In this document: piece after piece, positions 5,776 to 13,128 of the stretch
Numbering within the stretch: position 1 is the first letter of the stretch
Layout: every line of letters starts with the position of its first letter
Source of the DNA: an archaeon
Lineage (GTDB): Archaea; Thermoproteota; Nitrososphaeria; Conexivisphaerales; UBA164
DNA: 14,478 nt
Assembly (NCBI GenBank): GCA_021798095.1
Contig: JAJZYL010000016.1
Location: 1-14,478, forward strand
Direction: 5' to 3'
Program-made: the position numbers and the translations under genes
Notes under the pieces: model-generated
What the model saw: the letters and a program-made list of their open reading frames with translations, nothing else
What the model was told of the DNA's origin: nothing
Databases searched by the model: none

Positions 5776-7680
5776 ATGATGGTACGACATCTTTCAATCG
5801 GAAACAACCGCATTCTATTAAGCTTTGATCAAGATTACAGGATAGTTGATATGTATTACGCTCATGATCAGGGAGATAATCATGTTGTGGGGCACCCATT
5901 TAGATATGGGATTTCGGTCGACCGAGATTTCAGGTGGATAGATAGGTCTATTATAAAACACATGGATTATTTGGATGACACGTTGATAAGTGACGTCAAT
6001 TACGCCGTGGGCAACATAAATCTTAGCAGCAATGATTTCGTTGATATCTATGATGATATCTATGTAAGAAGGATCTTGGCTACAAATTCTGGAAACTCCC
6101 CACAGGAAGTTAAATTCTTCTTCCATCAGGATTTCTACATTTACGGGAACGATATAGGGGATACGGCTTTTTATCACCCTCAGCTCAACTCAGTTGTTCA
6201 CTATAAGGACAGAAGGCAGTTTCTGATATCGACATTCGATGATGCAAACAACTCAATGGACCAGTACGCCATAGGAATAAAGGGATTCAAGGGGTTCGAG
6301 GGCACGTGGAAGGATGCTGAAGACGGTAAGCTATCATTTAACCCCGTGGCAATCGGGTCAGTGGACTCGGTAATAGGGCACACTCTCTTTATATCGCCAA
6401 ACGAGACCAAGGAGCTGTTCTATTTTATAATTGCGCAGGAAAATCTGGATTCTCTTGTGAAATTAACCCGTGCGCTCGGTTCGGAAAAGCTAAGAAGCAT
6501 GTTCAGGCTCACGAGCAATTACTGGACCGTGTGGAATGAAAAGAAGCAGGTATCACAGCCTCAGGAGATACTGGCCCTGTTCAGGAAATCACAGTTCATC
6601 ATAAGAATACATATGAACAACGGGGGGGCTATAATGGCTTCGTCAGATAGCGATATACTGAAGAACAGCAAAGATGGGTACTATTATGTGTGGCCCAGGG
6701 ATGCGGCCATTGCAGCATATGCCTTGACAAAAACCCTGCACTTTAGCGCAGCCAGAAAGTTTTATGATTTCGCGCTTGATACAATTTCAAAGGAAGGATA
6801 CTTCTATCATAAATACCTGCCAGATGGAAACATAGCAAGCAGCTGGATACCTAGGATTATAGGAGATAAGACCATAATTCCTATACAGGAGGATGAAACC
6901 GCCCTGGTTATATGGTCACTGTGGCAGTATTACCTGCAGTCCCTTGATATTGAATACTTCTTCCCCCTCTATGAAAATCTTATAAAGAAAGGCGCTAATT
7001 TTCTTTTATCGTTTGTTGATAATGATGGGTTGCCCAAAGAATCCTATGATCTGTGGGAGGAAAGGTACGGTGTTCATACTTACACGGTTGCGGTAACCTA
7101 TGCGGCACTTAAAGCCGCCTCTGAATTTGCCAAAACTTTCAGAGAACCCGACCTGTCTAAAGAGTATGGACAGGCAGCGGATAACATGGCATCTGCGTTT
7201 GAAAACAGGTTTTATTCACCGGAAAAGGGGTATTATGCGAGGGGGATAATAGATGGAAAGCCAGATTTCACAGTTGATTCGCAGAACATGGCGCTGTTCC
7301 TTTTCGGTATGAAGGATCCCGCCGATCCAAGGGTGGTAGCGAACATGGGCACAATAATGCAAAGGCTGTGGGTAAAACAGGTCGGCGGCCTGGCAAGATA
7401 TGAAGGCGATGTTTATCAGAGGGTAAGGGATGACAATCAGGTTCCGGGAAACCCATGGATAATTACCACGCTCTGGGCTTCAAGATACTTTATCAGGACC
7501 GGCGATTATGATAAAGCCCTTTCGCTTTTAAAATGGGTAATTAATCATAGCCAGCATTCCGGTGAACTCCCTGAACAGATTAATCCGTATGACGGTACGC
7601 CCCTTTCGGTATCGCCACTGATCTGGAGCCATGCAGAATATATAATAGCGGTTGTCGAATTGAACGAAAAAAGTAAATGA
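5776..7680 (+). CDS. Glucoamylase (glucan 1,4-alpha-glucosidase), GH15, MJ1610 type
   Basis: An inverting exo-hydrolase that frees beta-D-glucose from the non-reducing ends of alpha-glucans. It has an N-terminal beta-sandwich domain (from GNNRILLSFD to about residue 260) and a C-terminal (alpha/alpha)6 barrel. The catalytic acid is likely E428 in SYDLWEERYGVHT, the base likely E600 in GELPEQINPYDG, followed by PLIWSHAEY; WPRDAA marks the barrel entry. The length of 634 residues is usual for archaeal glucoamylases. There is no signal peptide, so it should work inside the cell on glycogen or maltodextrins. An in-frame ATG at 5740 would add 12 residues; the later start fits the TATA box and the family N-terminus better, but either is possible. 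It diverges from the debranching enzyme gene and has a T-rich run after its stop. Confidence 0.9.
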   Translation: MMVRHLSIGNNRILLSFDQDYRIVDMYYAHDQGDNHVVGHPFRYGISVDRDFRWIDRSIIKHMDYLDDTLISDVNYAVGNINLSSNDFVDIYDDIYVRRILATNSGNSPQEVKFFFHQDFYIYGNDIGDTAFYHPQLNSVVHYKDRRQFLISTFDDANNSMDQYAIGIKGFKGFEGTWKDAEDGKLSFNPVAIGSVDSVIGHTLFISPNETKELFYFIIAQENLDSLVKLTRALGSEKLRSMFRLTSNYWTVWNEKKQVSQPQEILALFRKSQFIIRIHMNNGGAIMASSDSDILKNSKDGYYYVWPRDAAIAAYALTKTLHFSAARKFYDFALDTISKEGYFYHKYLPDGNIASSWIPRIIGDKTIIPIQEDETALVIWSLWQYYLQSLDIEYFFPLYENLIKKGANFLLSFVDNDGLPKESYDLWEERYGVHTYTVAVTYAALKAASEFAKTFREPDLSKEYGQAADNMASAFENRFYSPEKGYYARGIIDGKPDFTVDSQNMALFLFGMKDPADPRVVANMGTIMQRLWVKQVGGLARYEGDVYQRVRDDNQVPGNPWIITTLWASRYFIRTGDYDKALSLLKWVINHSQHSGELPEQINPYDGTPLSVSPLIWSHAEYIIAVVELNEKSK

Positions 7681-7723
7681 CAGGTTCCTGATGGTGGATA
7701 TTCGGAAAAATTACCAACTGTGC

Positions 7724-7737
7724 TTTTTAGTTTGTTT
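7724..7737 (+). terminator. T-rich run after the glucoamylase gene
   Basis: The run TTTTTAGTTTGTTT begins 43 bases after the stop codon at 7680. It fits an archaeal T-rich terminator. No stem precedes it. Confidence 0.4.
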
Positions 7738-7759
7738 CAAACCGCTAAAGTGTAGGCCA

Positions 7760-7766
7760 TATATAA
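7760..7766 (+). promoter_or_regulatory. Possible second TATA box upstream of the trehalase-type gene
   Basis: TATATAA lies 77-83 bases before the ATG at 7843. It would give a leader of about 55 bases. The nearer box at 7810-7815 is better placed, so this may be an alternative promoter or chance. Confidence 0.25.
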
Positions 7767-7809
7767 CACCCCATCAGCGTCCCTAGCAGTACATTATCTA
7801 CAGCATACA

Positions 7810-7815
7810 TTTATA
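7810..7815 (+). promoter_or_regulatory. TATA box of the trehalase-type GH15 gene
   Basis: TTTATA lies at -33 to -28 from the ATG at 7843, giving a start of transcription within a few bases of the start codon (leaderless or nearly so). Confidence 0.55.
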
Positions 7816-7842
7816 GCCACATTTTTTACTCTAGATGTAGAT

Positions 7843-9621
7843 ATGGCACCCCAGGACAAGCAAGATAGAAGAATCGATCATGGATTTATTTCAAATGGTT
7901 ATGGCGCTGCGCTTATATCCTCTGACGCGTCGATCGACTGGCTAACCCTTCCCAGGTTTGACTCACCACCGCTGTTCTGTTCATTGTTGGACGACGAAAC
8001 TAATTACAGCTTTGGAATAGACTTTGGAGGCAATGTAACGTTCAGAAGAGAATACATGTCAAACGCGCTGATATTACAGACCACCGTAAAATCCGAATTA
8101 GGGAGAGCTCAGATCAGGGACCTTATGCCGCAGTCTGAAAGCGCCCTCATGAGATATATCAAGAGCACGATGCCGTTCAGTATTTCCATCAGGCCCACCT
8201 TTGAATACGGGCTGATACATCCATCATTTTACCTTAAGGATAATGGAGCCATTTTCAGCGATCCCACCGATAAGCAGGCCTTTGAAATCAAGTTCAAATG
8301 GAATTCCAAGGTAACATCCGTCGGCAAAGGCGAATGGAACTTCAAGGGGGGTGAAGGATACATCCTGATGCTTTATACAAACGATGTAGGCTATGGGCTT
8401 TTCAGTAAAAAGGGGGGAGTTTATTCAATACCACGGGAAGCAATGAAATCAACAATGGAATACTGGAGATCAACCGTATCGTGGTGCCCCTTTGAACCGC
8501 CAGATTGGGCGAAGAGGGCCTTTAACACTTCACTACTTGTAACCATGGGTCTGATTTACAGGCCATCCGGCGCCATAATAGCTTCGCCTACGACCTCTCT
8601 ACCTGAGGTCGTAGGGTCAAACAGGAATTGGGATTACAGGTTCGCCTGGATAAGGGATGCCAGCTTTGCGGCACAGGCGCTCATAAAGGCTGGCTTCATA
8701 ATAAAGGGAAGGGAAATACTGAACTTTTTGCTCAGCGTGCTCGATCCATCGAGGAAGCCCTTTAATCACACGTTGTATACAGTGGACGGAGGCCCTCCTC
8801 CTTCGGAAACAACCCTTGACTGGCTTTCAGGTTATCGTGGGTCGAAGCCCGTGAGGGTGGGCAATGCGGCGCATCTTCAGATTCAGCTGGACATTGAAGG
8901 CGAATTCATGAAGGCCCTTGAGACATACTATGATGCTACTAAGGACAAAGAGTATATACTGAACAACTGGTGGGCTGTCGAAGCCATAGCTAGGTTTACT
9001 GAAATAAGTTACAAGAGACCCGATGCCGGGATCTGGGAGGAAAGGGGGAAGGAGCTCCAATATACGCACAGCAAGGTCATGATGTGGAGCGCGCTTAACA
9101 CAGCTCTAAAGCTAGCCATCGAACTTGGAAAGGTCGAAAAGCATGAGATGTGGAAGCTACATGCAGATAGGATCAGGGCCTTCACTTTTGAACGTTCATG
9201 GGACAATGAAATACAGTCATTTGTGCGAAGTTTTGGGTCAAGAGAAATTGATGCCAGCCTCCTCGCGATGCCTCTGTACGGGTTTATAGAAATAAGCGAT
9301 GATAGATTCAAACTCACGTTAAAGAGGATAGAAGACGAACTTGTTTCAAATTACATGGTGTTCAGATACAGAAAGGATTTCCTGGGCCGGGCAAGGCACC
9401 CGTTCGGCCTTGCAAGTTCATGGATGGCAAGGGTGAAAAACATGCAGGGCAACAGGGAGGAGGCCATAAAGTACATAATGAGGCTGATCAACTGCTCAAA
9501 TGATCTGGGGCTTCTTGGCGAGCACGTCGACACGAAAACATGCGAACCGCGCGGTAACTATCCTCAGCTGTTTACACATGTAGGCATAATAGAGGCCGTT
9601 GCCGAAATTTCCAGATCCTGA
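7843..9621 (+). CDS. GH15 glycoside hydrolase, probably alpha,alpha-trehalase
   Basis: A 592-residue inverting hydrolase with the architecture of the GH15 proteins shown to be trehalases in Thermoplasma, so trehalose to two glucoses is the best guess. The N-terminal part begins RIDHGFISNGYGAALIS and has SIDWLTLPRFDSP, typical of this subfamily. The barrel has PEVVGSNRNWDYRFAWIRD (254-272), GSKPVRVGNAAHLQIQLD, the likely catalytic acid E399 in AGIWEERGKE, and the likely base E560 in GLLGEHVD. It is distinct from the neighbouring MJ1610-type glucoamylase in both N-terminus and catalytic motifs. There is no signal peptide. The ATG at 7843 fits the TATA box. It stands alone, 162 bases after the glucoamylase gene, with a T run after its stop. 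Action on maltodextrins or another alpha-glucoside is possible, since subfamily assignment rests on recollection of motifs. Confidence 0.85.
   Translation: MAPQDKQDRRIDHGFISNGYGAALISSDASIDWLTLPRFDSPPLFCSLLDDETNYSFGIDFGGNVTFRREYMSNALILQTTVKSELGRAQIRDLMPQSESALMRYIKSTMPFSISIRPTFEYGLIHPSFYLKDNGAIFSDPTDKQAFEIKFKWNSKVTSVGKGEWNFKGGEGYILMLYTNDVGYGLFSKKGGVYSIPREAMKSTMEYWRSTVSWCPFEPPDWAKRAFNTSLLVTMGLIYRPSGAIIASPTTSLPEVVGSNRNWDYRFAWIRDASFAAQALIKAGFIIKGREILNFLLSVLDPSRKPFNHTLYTVDGGPPPSETTLDWLSGYRGSKPVRVGNAAHLQIQLDIEGEFMKALETYYDATKDKEYILNNWWAVEAIARFTEISYKRPDAGIWEERGKELQYTHSKVMMWSALNTALKLAIELGKVEKHEMWKLHADRIRAFTFERSWDNEIQSFVRSFGSREIDASLLAMPLYGFIEISDDRFKLTLKRIEDELVSNYMVFRYRKDFLGRARHPFGLASSWMARVKNMQGNREEAIKYIMRLINCSNDLGLLGEHVDTKTCEPRGNYPQLFTHVGIIEAVAEISRS
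8587..8615. repeat. 11-base perfect inverted repeat inside the trehalase-type gene
   Basis: CCTACGACCTC (8587-8597) pairs perfectly with GAGGTCGTAGG (8605-8615) around a seven-base loop. It lies in the part encoding residues near SPTTSLPEVVGS, just before a conserved motif. No T run follows, so it is not a terminator of the bacterial type. Confidence 0.75.
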
Positions 9622-9634
9622 AGGCACCTTGTAA

Positions 9635-9640
9635 TTTTTT
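9635..9640 (+). terminator. T6 run after the trehalase-type gene
   Basis: Six T residues begin 13 bases after the stop codon at 9621, in GTAATTTTTTC. This fits an archaeal T-run terminator and separates the gene from the downstream operon. Confidence 0.45.
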
Positions 9641-9649
9641 CAAGAACGC

Positions 9650-9656
9650 TTAATTA
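9650..9656 (+). promoter_or_regulatory. TATA-like box of the glyceraldehyde dehydrogenase operon
   Basis: TTAATTA lies at -28 to -22 from the ATG at 9678, again consistent with a leaderless first gene. A second TTAATTA occurs at about 9666-9672, too close to act as a TATA box for this start. Confidence 0.45.
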
Positions 9657-9677
9657 CCGTCGTGATTAATTAAATGC

Positions 9678-11168
9678 ATGAGAAAAATGTCCCTATTTAT
9701 AGATGGAGAGCTGAAAGAGCCCTCATCCGGCCTTTATCTTAAAAAGCTGAACCCGGCAACCGGTGGGATATACGGTGAATTTCCAGCGGCTTCAAGGGAC
9801 GACGCAATGGCCGCGATAGATGCTGCCTATAGCTCTCAGGAAGGGTGGATGAAGATGACATCCGTAGACCGGTCCAAAATTCTCTTTAGGGCCATGGAAC
9901 TTGTAGAACTTTCACGTAGAGACCTTGAGGAAATACTGATAGACGAAGTTGGCAAACCATCAGTTGAAGCCAGGCAGGAGGTTGACGGTACGATCGACCA
10001 GATAAGATACTATGCTGAATTTGCAAGAAAAATAACCGGCGACGTCGTTGAAGGATCTAAGCCAGAAAGGTTGATCCACCAGTACCGGGTTCCATACGGT
10101 GTAGTTCTAGCTATAACCCCCTGGAACTTTCCTGCGGGGATGACTGCAAGAAAGGTGGCTCCTGCACTGCTGACCGGTAACACCGTGGTACTAAAGCCAA
10201 GTTCGGATACACCATTTACAGCGGCATGGATAGTAAAGAAATTTGAGGAGGCCGGGGTTCCACGGGGCGTGCTAAATCTAGTAACCGGGAGAGGTAGCGA
10301 AATTGGAAACACGCTTACTTCCAGCAAAAAGGTATCGTTGATAACGCTTACAGGTGAATCAGGGACCGGGCAGGAGGTTATGAAGTCTTCGTCATCCACT
10401 ATGGCCAAGCTTATCCTTGAACTTGGAGGAAAGGCGCCATTCATGGTCTGGGAGGACGCCGATGTCGAGCTTGCGGCCAGAACGCTCATGTGGGCCAAGT
10501 TCTGGAATTCCGGTCAATCCTGCATAGCCGCCGAAAGGCTGTTTGTTCATGAAAAAATTTATGATAAATTTATGCATAGATTCCTTGAACTTGCAAGCGC
10601 GTTAACGGTTGGTGATCCACGCAGGAACCAGATGGGCCCCATGATAAATGAATCTCAGAGAAGCAGGGTTGAAAAAATTGTTGAACGGAGCCTGGAAGAA
10701 GGGCTTACACTGGCTCATGGCGGGAAAAGGCCACGGTTAGAGGCCCCATTCAATGGTGGATTCCACTATATGCCAACCGTCCTTGAGGGAACTGATCAGA
10801 GAAGCTTCGCGTTTACAGAAGAGATATTTGGCCCGGTGTTGCCCACCATTAAGGTCAGCGGATCGTTTGATGAAATGATCGATATGGCAAACGATTCACA
10901 GTATGGGCTCGCATCCTATTTATTCACCCGTGACCTGTCCCTCACACTGAGGGCTTCGGTGGATATGAGGTTTGGGGAACTTTATGTGAACATGCCCGGA
11001 CCGGAGGCCTCTCAGGGGTACCACACCGGATTCAGGTTATCCGGGCAGGCCGGAGAGGGCTCTAAGCACGGCATTGAAGAATATGTTAAGGTCAAGAACA
11101 TTTACCTTGATTACAGTGAAAGGCCACTGGAAGGTGAGGCCATACCGCCATATGGTGAAGGCAATTGA
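9678..11168 (+). CDS. aldT: D-glyceraldehyde dehydrogenase (NADP-preferring, AldT type)
   Basis: A 496-residue aldehyde dehydrogenase, expected to oxidise D-glyceraldehyde to glycerate in the non-phosphorylative Entner-Doudoroff pathway. Catalytic features are TPWNFP with N150, the general base E248 in ILELGGK, and the nucleophile C282 in NSGQSCIAAER. K173 with S176 in LKPSSDTP lacks the glutamate that selects NAD in many family members, which agrees with NADP use reported for the Thermoplasma acidophilum enzyme AldT. The C-terminal GPEASQGYHTGFRLSG region is characteristic of the glyceraldehyde/lactaldehyde group. It leads the operon, and its TGA overlaps the next start codon by 4 bases. A second in-frame ATG at 9687 is possible. 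Alternative substrates (lactaldehyde, succinate semialdehyde) are less likely beside KDG aldolase. Confidence 0.9.
   Translation: MRKMSLFIDGELKEPSSGLYLKKLNPATGGIYGEFPAASRDDAMAAIDAAYSSQEGWMKMTSVDRSKILFRAMELVELSRRDLEEILIDEVGKPSVEARQEVDGTIDQIRYYAEFARKITGDVVEGSKPERLIHQYRVPYGVVLAITPWNFPAGMTARKVAPALLTGNTVVLKPSSDTPFTAAWIVKKFEEAGVPRGVLNLVTGRGSEIGNTLTSSKKVSLITLTGESGTGQEVMKSSSSTMAKLILELGGKAPFMVWEDADVELAARTLMWAKFWNSGQSCIAAERLFVHEKIYDKFMHRFLELASALTVGDPRRNQMGPMINESQRSRVEKIVERSLEEGLTLAHGGKRPRLEAPFNGGFHYMPTVLEGTDQRSFAFTEEIFGPVLPTIKVSGSFDEMIDMANDSQYGLASYLFTRDLSLTLRASVDMRFGELYVNMPGPEASQGYHTGFRLSGQAGEGSKHGIEEYVKVKNIYLDYSERPLEGEAIPPYGEGN
11154..11158 (+). promoter_or_regulatory. Ribosome binding site deciding the TTG start of KDG aldolase
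   Basis: GGTGA, complementary to the archaeal 16S rRNA tail, ends six bases before the TTG at 11165. It supports that TTG as the start inside the upstream stop region. Confidence 0.6.
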
Positions 11169-12040
11169 ATTCGATCAATGGAATAATCACGCCAATGGTT
11201 ACGCCGGTAAGTCAGGGAAACGTTGATGAAGGTCGTATCAGCGAATTGATGGCCTTTATAAAGGGGGAGGGCGTCAGCGCGGCCTTCCCGATGGGGTCAA
11301 CGGGGCTGTTTCCGCTATTTAGCAAGGAAAACCACGTCAAGGCTATAGAATTAACGGTGAAGCACGCCTTATCAGGGATGATGGTGCTTGCTGGCGCAGG
11401 TAGAAATGATATTGATGAAACGCTTGAAGTGGCAAAGATGTCCGCCGATGCTGGAGCGGACGCGGTTGTCATCGTGACCCCGTTCTACATAAGGATGAGC
11501 CAGAATTCAATGCTAAATTACTATTCAAGGATTGCAAGCGCGCTGGATTCAAAAATAATAGCGTACAATATTCCGCAGTTTACAGGAAATTCCATATCGG
11601 CAGAAATGCTATCTACGCTCATGAAAGAACATTCAAACATAATAGGCGTAAAGGACAGTTCAGGGGACCTGCGATCCACTCAAAAGTATATTTCCATGTT
11701 GCCCCATGGAGCGTACATATATCAAGGGCAGGATGACCTCCTTCTTCCTTCCATGGCTATAGGCGTTTCAGGTGGCGTCTGTGGCACGACCAACTTTATT
11801 GGCCTGGCGGTTAGGCTCTGGAAGTCGGGAAGCTCCGGCGCTGAATCAAAATCCATACAGTTAAGGTTATCGGGAATTATGAGGACGATCTCCATGACCG
11901 ATTTTCCAAAGGCTTATTATTACCTTTTCGAAAGGTTGGTAATGAAAAACAACAAGCCAAGGAACTATCTCCCGTTTCCGATAGAGGACCTAAGCGCTCA
12001 GGAAGAGAACGCGCTTGACAGGGCGGTGAACCTTAAGTGA
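11165..12040 (+). CDS. kdgA: 2-keto-3-deoxygluconate aldolase (KDG aldolase, DHDPS/NAL superfamily)
   Basis: A 291-residue class I aldolase that splits 2-keto-3-deoxygluconate into pyruvate and D-glyceraldehyde. It shows the superfamily Schiff-base lysine K163 in IIGVKDSSGDL, the tyrosine Y134 in IAYNIPQFTG, and GSTG (44-47). The segment GSTGLFPLFS lacks the Glu after TG found in dihydrodipicolinate synthase and resembles GTTGLGPSLS of Sulfolobus KDG aldolase. The start is TTG at 11165 in a TTGA overlap with the preceding stop, backed by a ribosome site GGTGA; the protein then begins NSINGIITPMVTPV, the usual first strand. The downstream gene overlaps it by GTGA. Its place between glyceraldehyde dehydrogenase and glucose dehydrogenase makes the KDG role much more likely than lysine or sialic acid metabolism. 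Activity on the phosphorylated substrate cannot be judged. Confidence 0.9.
   Translation: MNSINGIITPMVTPVSQGNVDEGRISELMAFIKGEGVSAAFPMGSTGLFPLFSKENHVKAIELTVKHALSGMMVLAGAGRNDIDETLEVAKMSADAGADAVVIVTPFYIRMSQNSMLNYYSRIASALDSKIIAYNIPQFTGNSISAEMLSTLMKEHSNIIGVKDSSGDLRSTQKYISMLPHGAYIYQGQDDLLLPSMAIGVSGGVCGTTNFIGLAVRLWKSGSSGAESKSIQLRLSGIMRTISMTDFPKAYYYLFERLVMKNNKPRNYLPFPIEDLSAQEENALDRAVNLK
12025..12029 (+). promoter_or_regulatory. Ribosome binding site deciding the GTG start of glucose dehydrogenase
   Basis: GGTGA ends seven bases before the GTG at 12037, inside the end of the aldolase gene. It supports the GTG start and translation of an internal operon gene. Confidence 0.6.
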
Positions 12041-13128
12041 AGGCCTTAGGGATCAGGGCTGGAGAAATTGGGGCCCAGCTCATCGATGCCGCATCACCAT
12101 CAGATGTCGGGGACAATCAGGTACTGCTTAAAACGCTTTACACAGGCATATGTGGCACAGATAGGGGAATAACCAGCGGGCAGCTCAAATTTGCAAGGCC
12201 TCAGGCTGGAAGCGATTTTCTGATAATGGGCCACGAGGGACTTGCCAAGGTTCAGAAGGTTGGAAGGATGGTTAAAACAATAGAAGAGGGGGAGATCGTT
12301 GTCCCGATGGTAAGGAGGCCTGGCAATTGCCTGCAGTGCAGGATAGGAAGGCAGGATAACTGCGATGATGGCGACTTCGTTGAAGCAGGGATAAGGGGAA
12401 AGGACGGCTTCATGAGGGAATATTTTTTGGACGAAGAAAGATTTCTGGTCAGGGTTAATGGCAATTCCATTGGAAGGCTGGCGGTGCTTACTGAGCCTCT
12501 CAAAAATGTGGTTAAATCCTTTGACGTCTACAGGACAGTGTCCAGGCGAAGCATAGCGCAGTGCGATGATGGTTCATTTGACTGCAGAAGGGTGACCGTA
12601 GCTGGAGGAGGGCCAATAGGCATACTCTTCGCAATGATCTTCAAGTCATATGGATTTGACGTCCAGCTGTTTGACAGGAACGACCATCTGGGCAAGCTTG
12701 ACAGGATCTCTAAGAGGCTGGGTATCGGGTTTAAAATTTCCGAAGGAACAGGCCTGCCGCCCGATCTCATGGAAGGATTCGATGTGTTCGTGGACACAAC
12801 AGGAAGCCCATCGGTCATAGGAAAGGGGCTTGAAGGTCTGGCGCACAATGGCCGCATGATACTCTTTGGCACGAGCACAGGAGGAAGCTATCCGCTGACC
12901 GGCGATGCCATAATCAGCTTGATCGAAAAGAACGTTACGATAATGGGTACGGTGGATGGTTCAAAATCTCATTATATCGAAGCGCTAACATACCTCTCAT
13001 CGTGGAAAGAAATGTTTCCAGGGGCCCTGGAAGATATGATTACTCAGGAGGCGGCACCACAGGACAGTATTGCCGCATTGAACACCAAGGTCCCCGGGGA
13101 AATCAAAAGGGTCATCAAGTGGTCATGA
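12037..13128 (+). CDS. gdh: Glucose 1-dehydrogenase (zinc-dependent MDR family)
   Basis: A 363-residue medium-chain dehydrogenase that oxidises D-glucose (and probably galactose) to the lactone, the first step of the Entner-Doudoroff route. It resembles the Thermoplasma acidophilum enzyme along its length, for example GICGTDRG (38-44), VRRPGNCLQCRIGRQDNC (92-109), LTEPLKNV (151-158) and the end GEIKRVIKWS. Catalytic zinc ligands would include C39, H66 and E67; C98, C101 and C109 mark the structural zinc lobe. The Rossmann loop is GGGPIG (190-195). At the end of the second strand it has D213 followed by R214, where the T. acidophilum enzyme has Asn-Arg; an acidic residue there often favours NAD. 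The GTG start overlaps the aldolase stop (GTGA). Its stop abuts that of the convergent gluconate dehydratase with no spacer. Confidence 0.94.
   Translation: MKALGIRAGEIGAQLIDAASPSDVGDNQVLLKTLYTGICGTDRGITSGQLKFARPQAGSDFLIMGHEGLAKVQKVGRMVKTIEEGEIVVPMVRRPGNCLQCRIGRQDNCDDGDFVEAGIRGKDGFMREYFLDEERFLVRVNGNSIGRLAVLTEPLKNVVKSFDVYRTVSRRSIAQCDDGSFDCRRVTVAGGGPIGILFAMIFKSYGFDVQLFDRNDHLGKLDRISKRLGIGFKISEGTGLPPDLMEGFDVFVDTTGSPSVIGKGLEGLAHNGRMILFGTSTGGSYPLTGDAIISLIEKNVTIMGTVDGSKSHYIEALTYLSSWKEMFPGALEDMITQEAAPQDSIAALNTKVPGEIKRVIKWS

Noticed and set aside
5609..5899. 96-residue minus-strand frame in the divergent spacer
   Set aside because: It overlaps the start of the glucoamylase gene, has no recognisable domain, and its spacer part is explained better by inverted repeats.
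11165..12040. Dihydrodipicolinate synthase or N-acetylneuraminate lyase
   Set aside because: The Glu after GSTG typical of dihydrodipicolinate synthase is absent, and the operon context is sugar acid metabolism.
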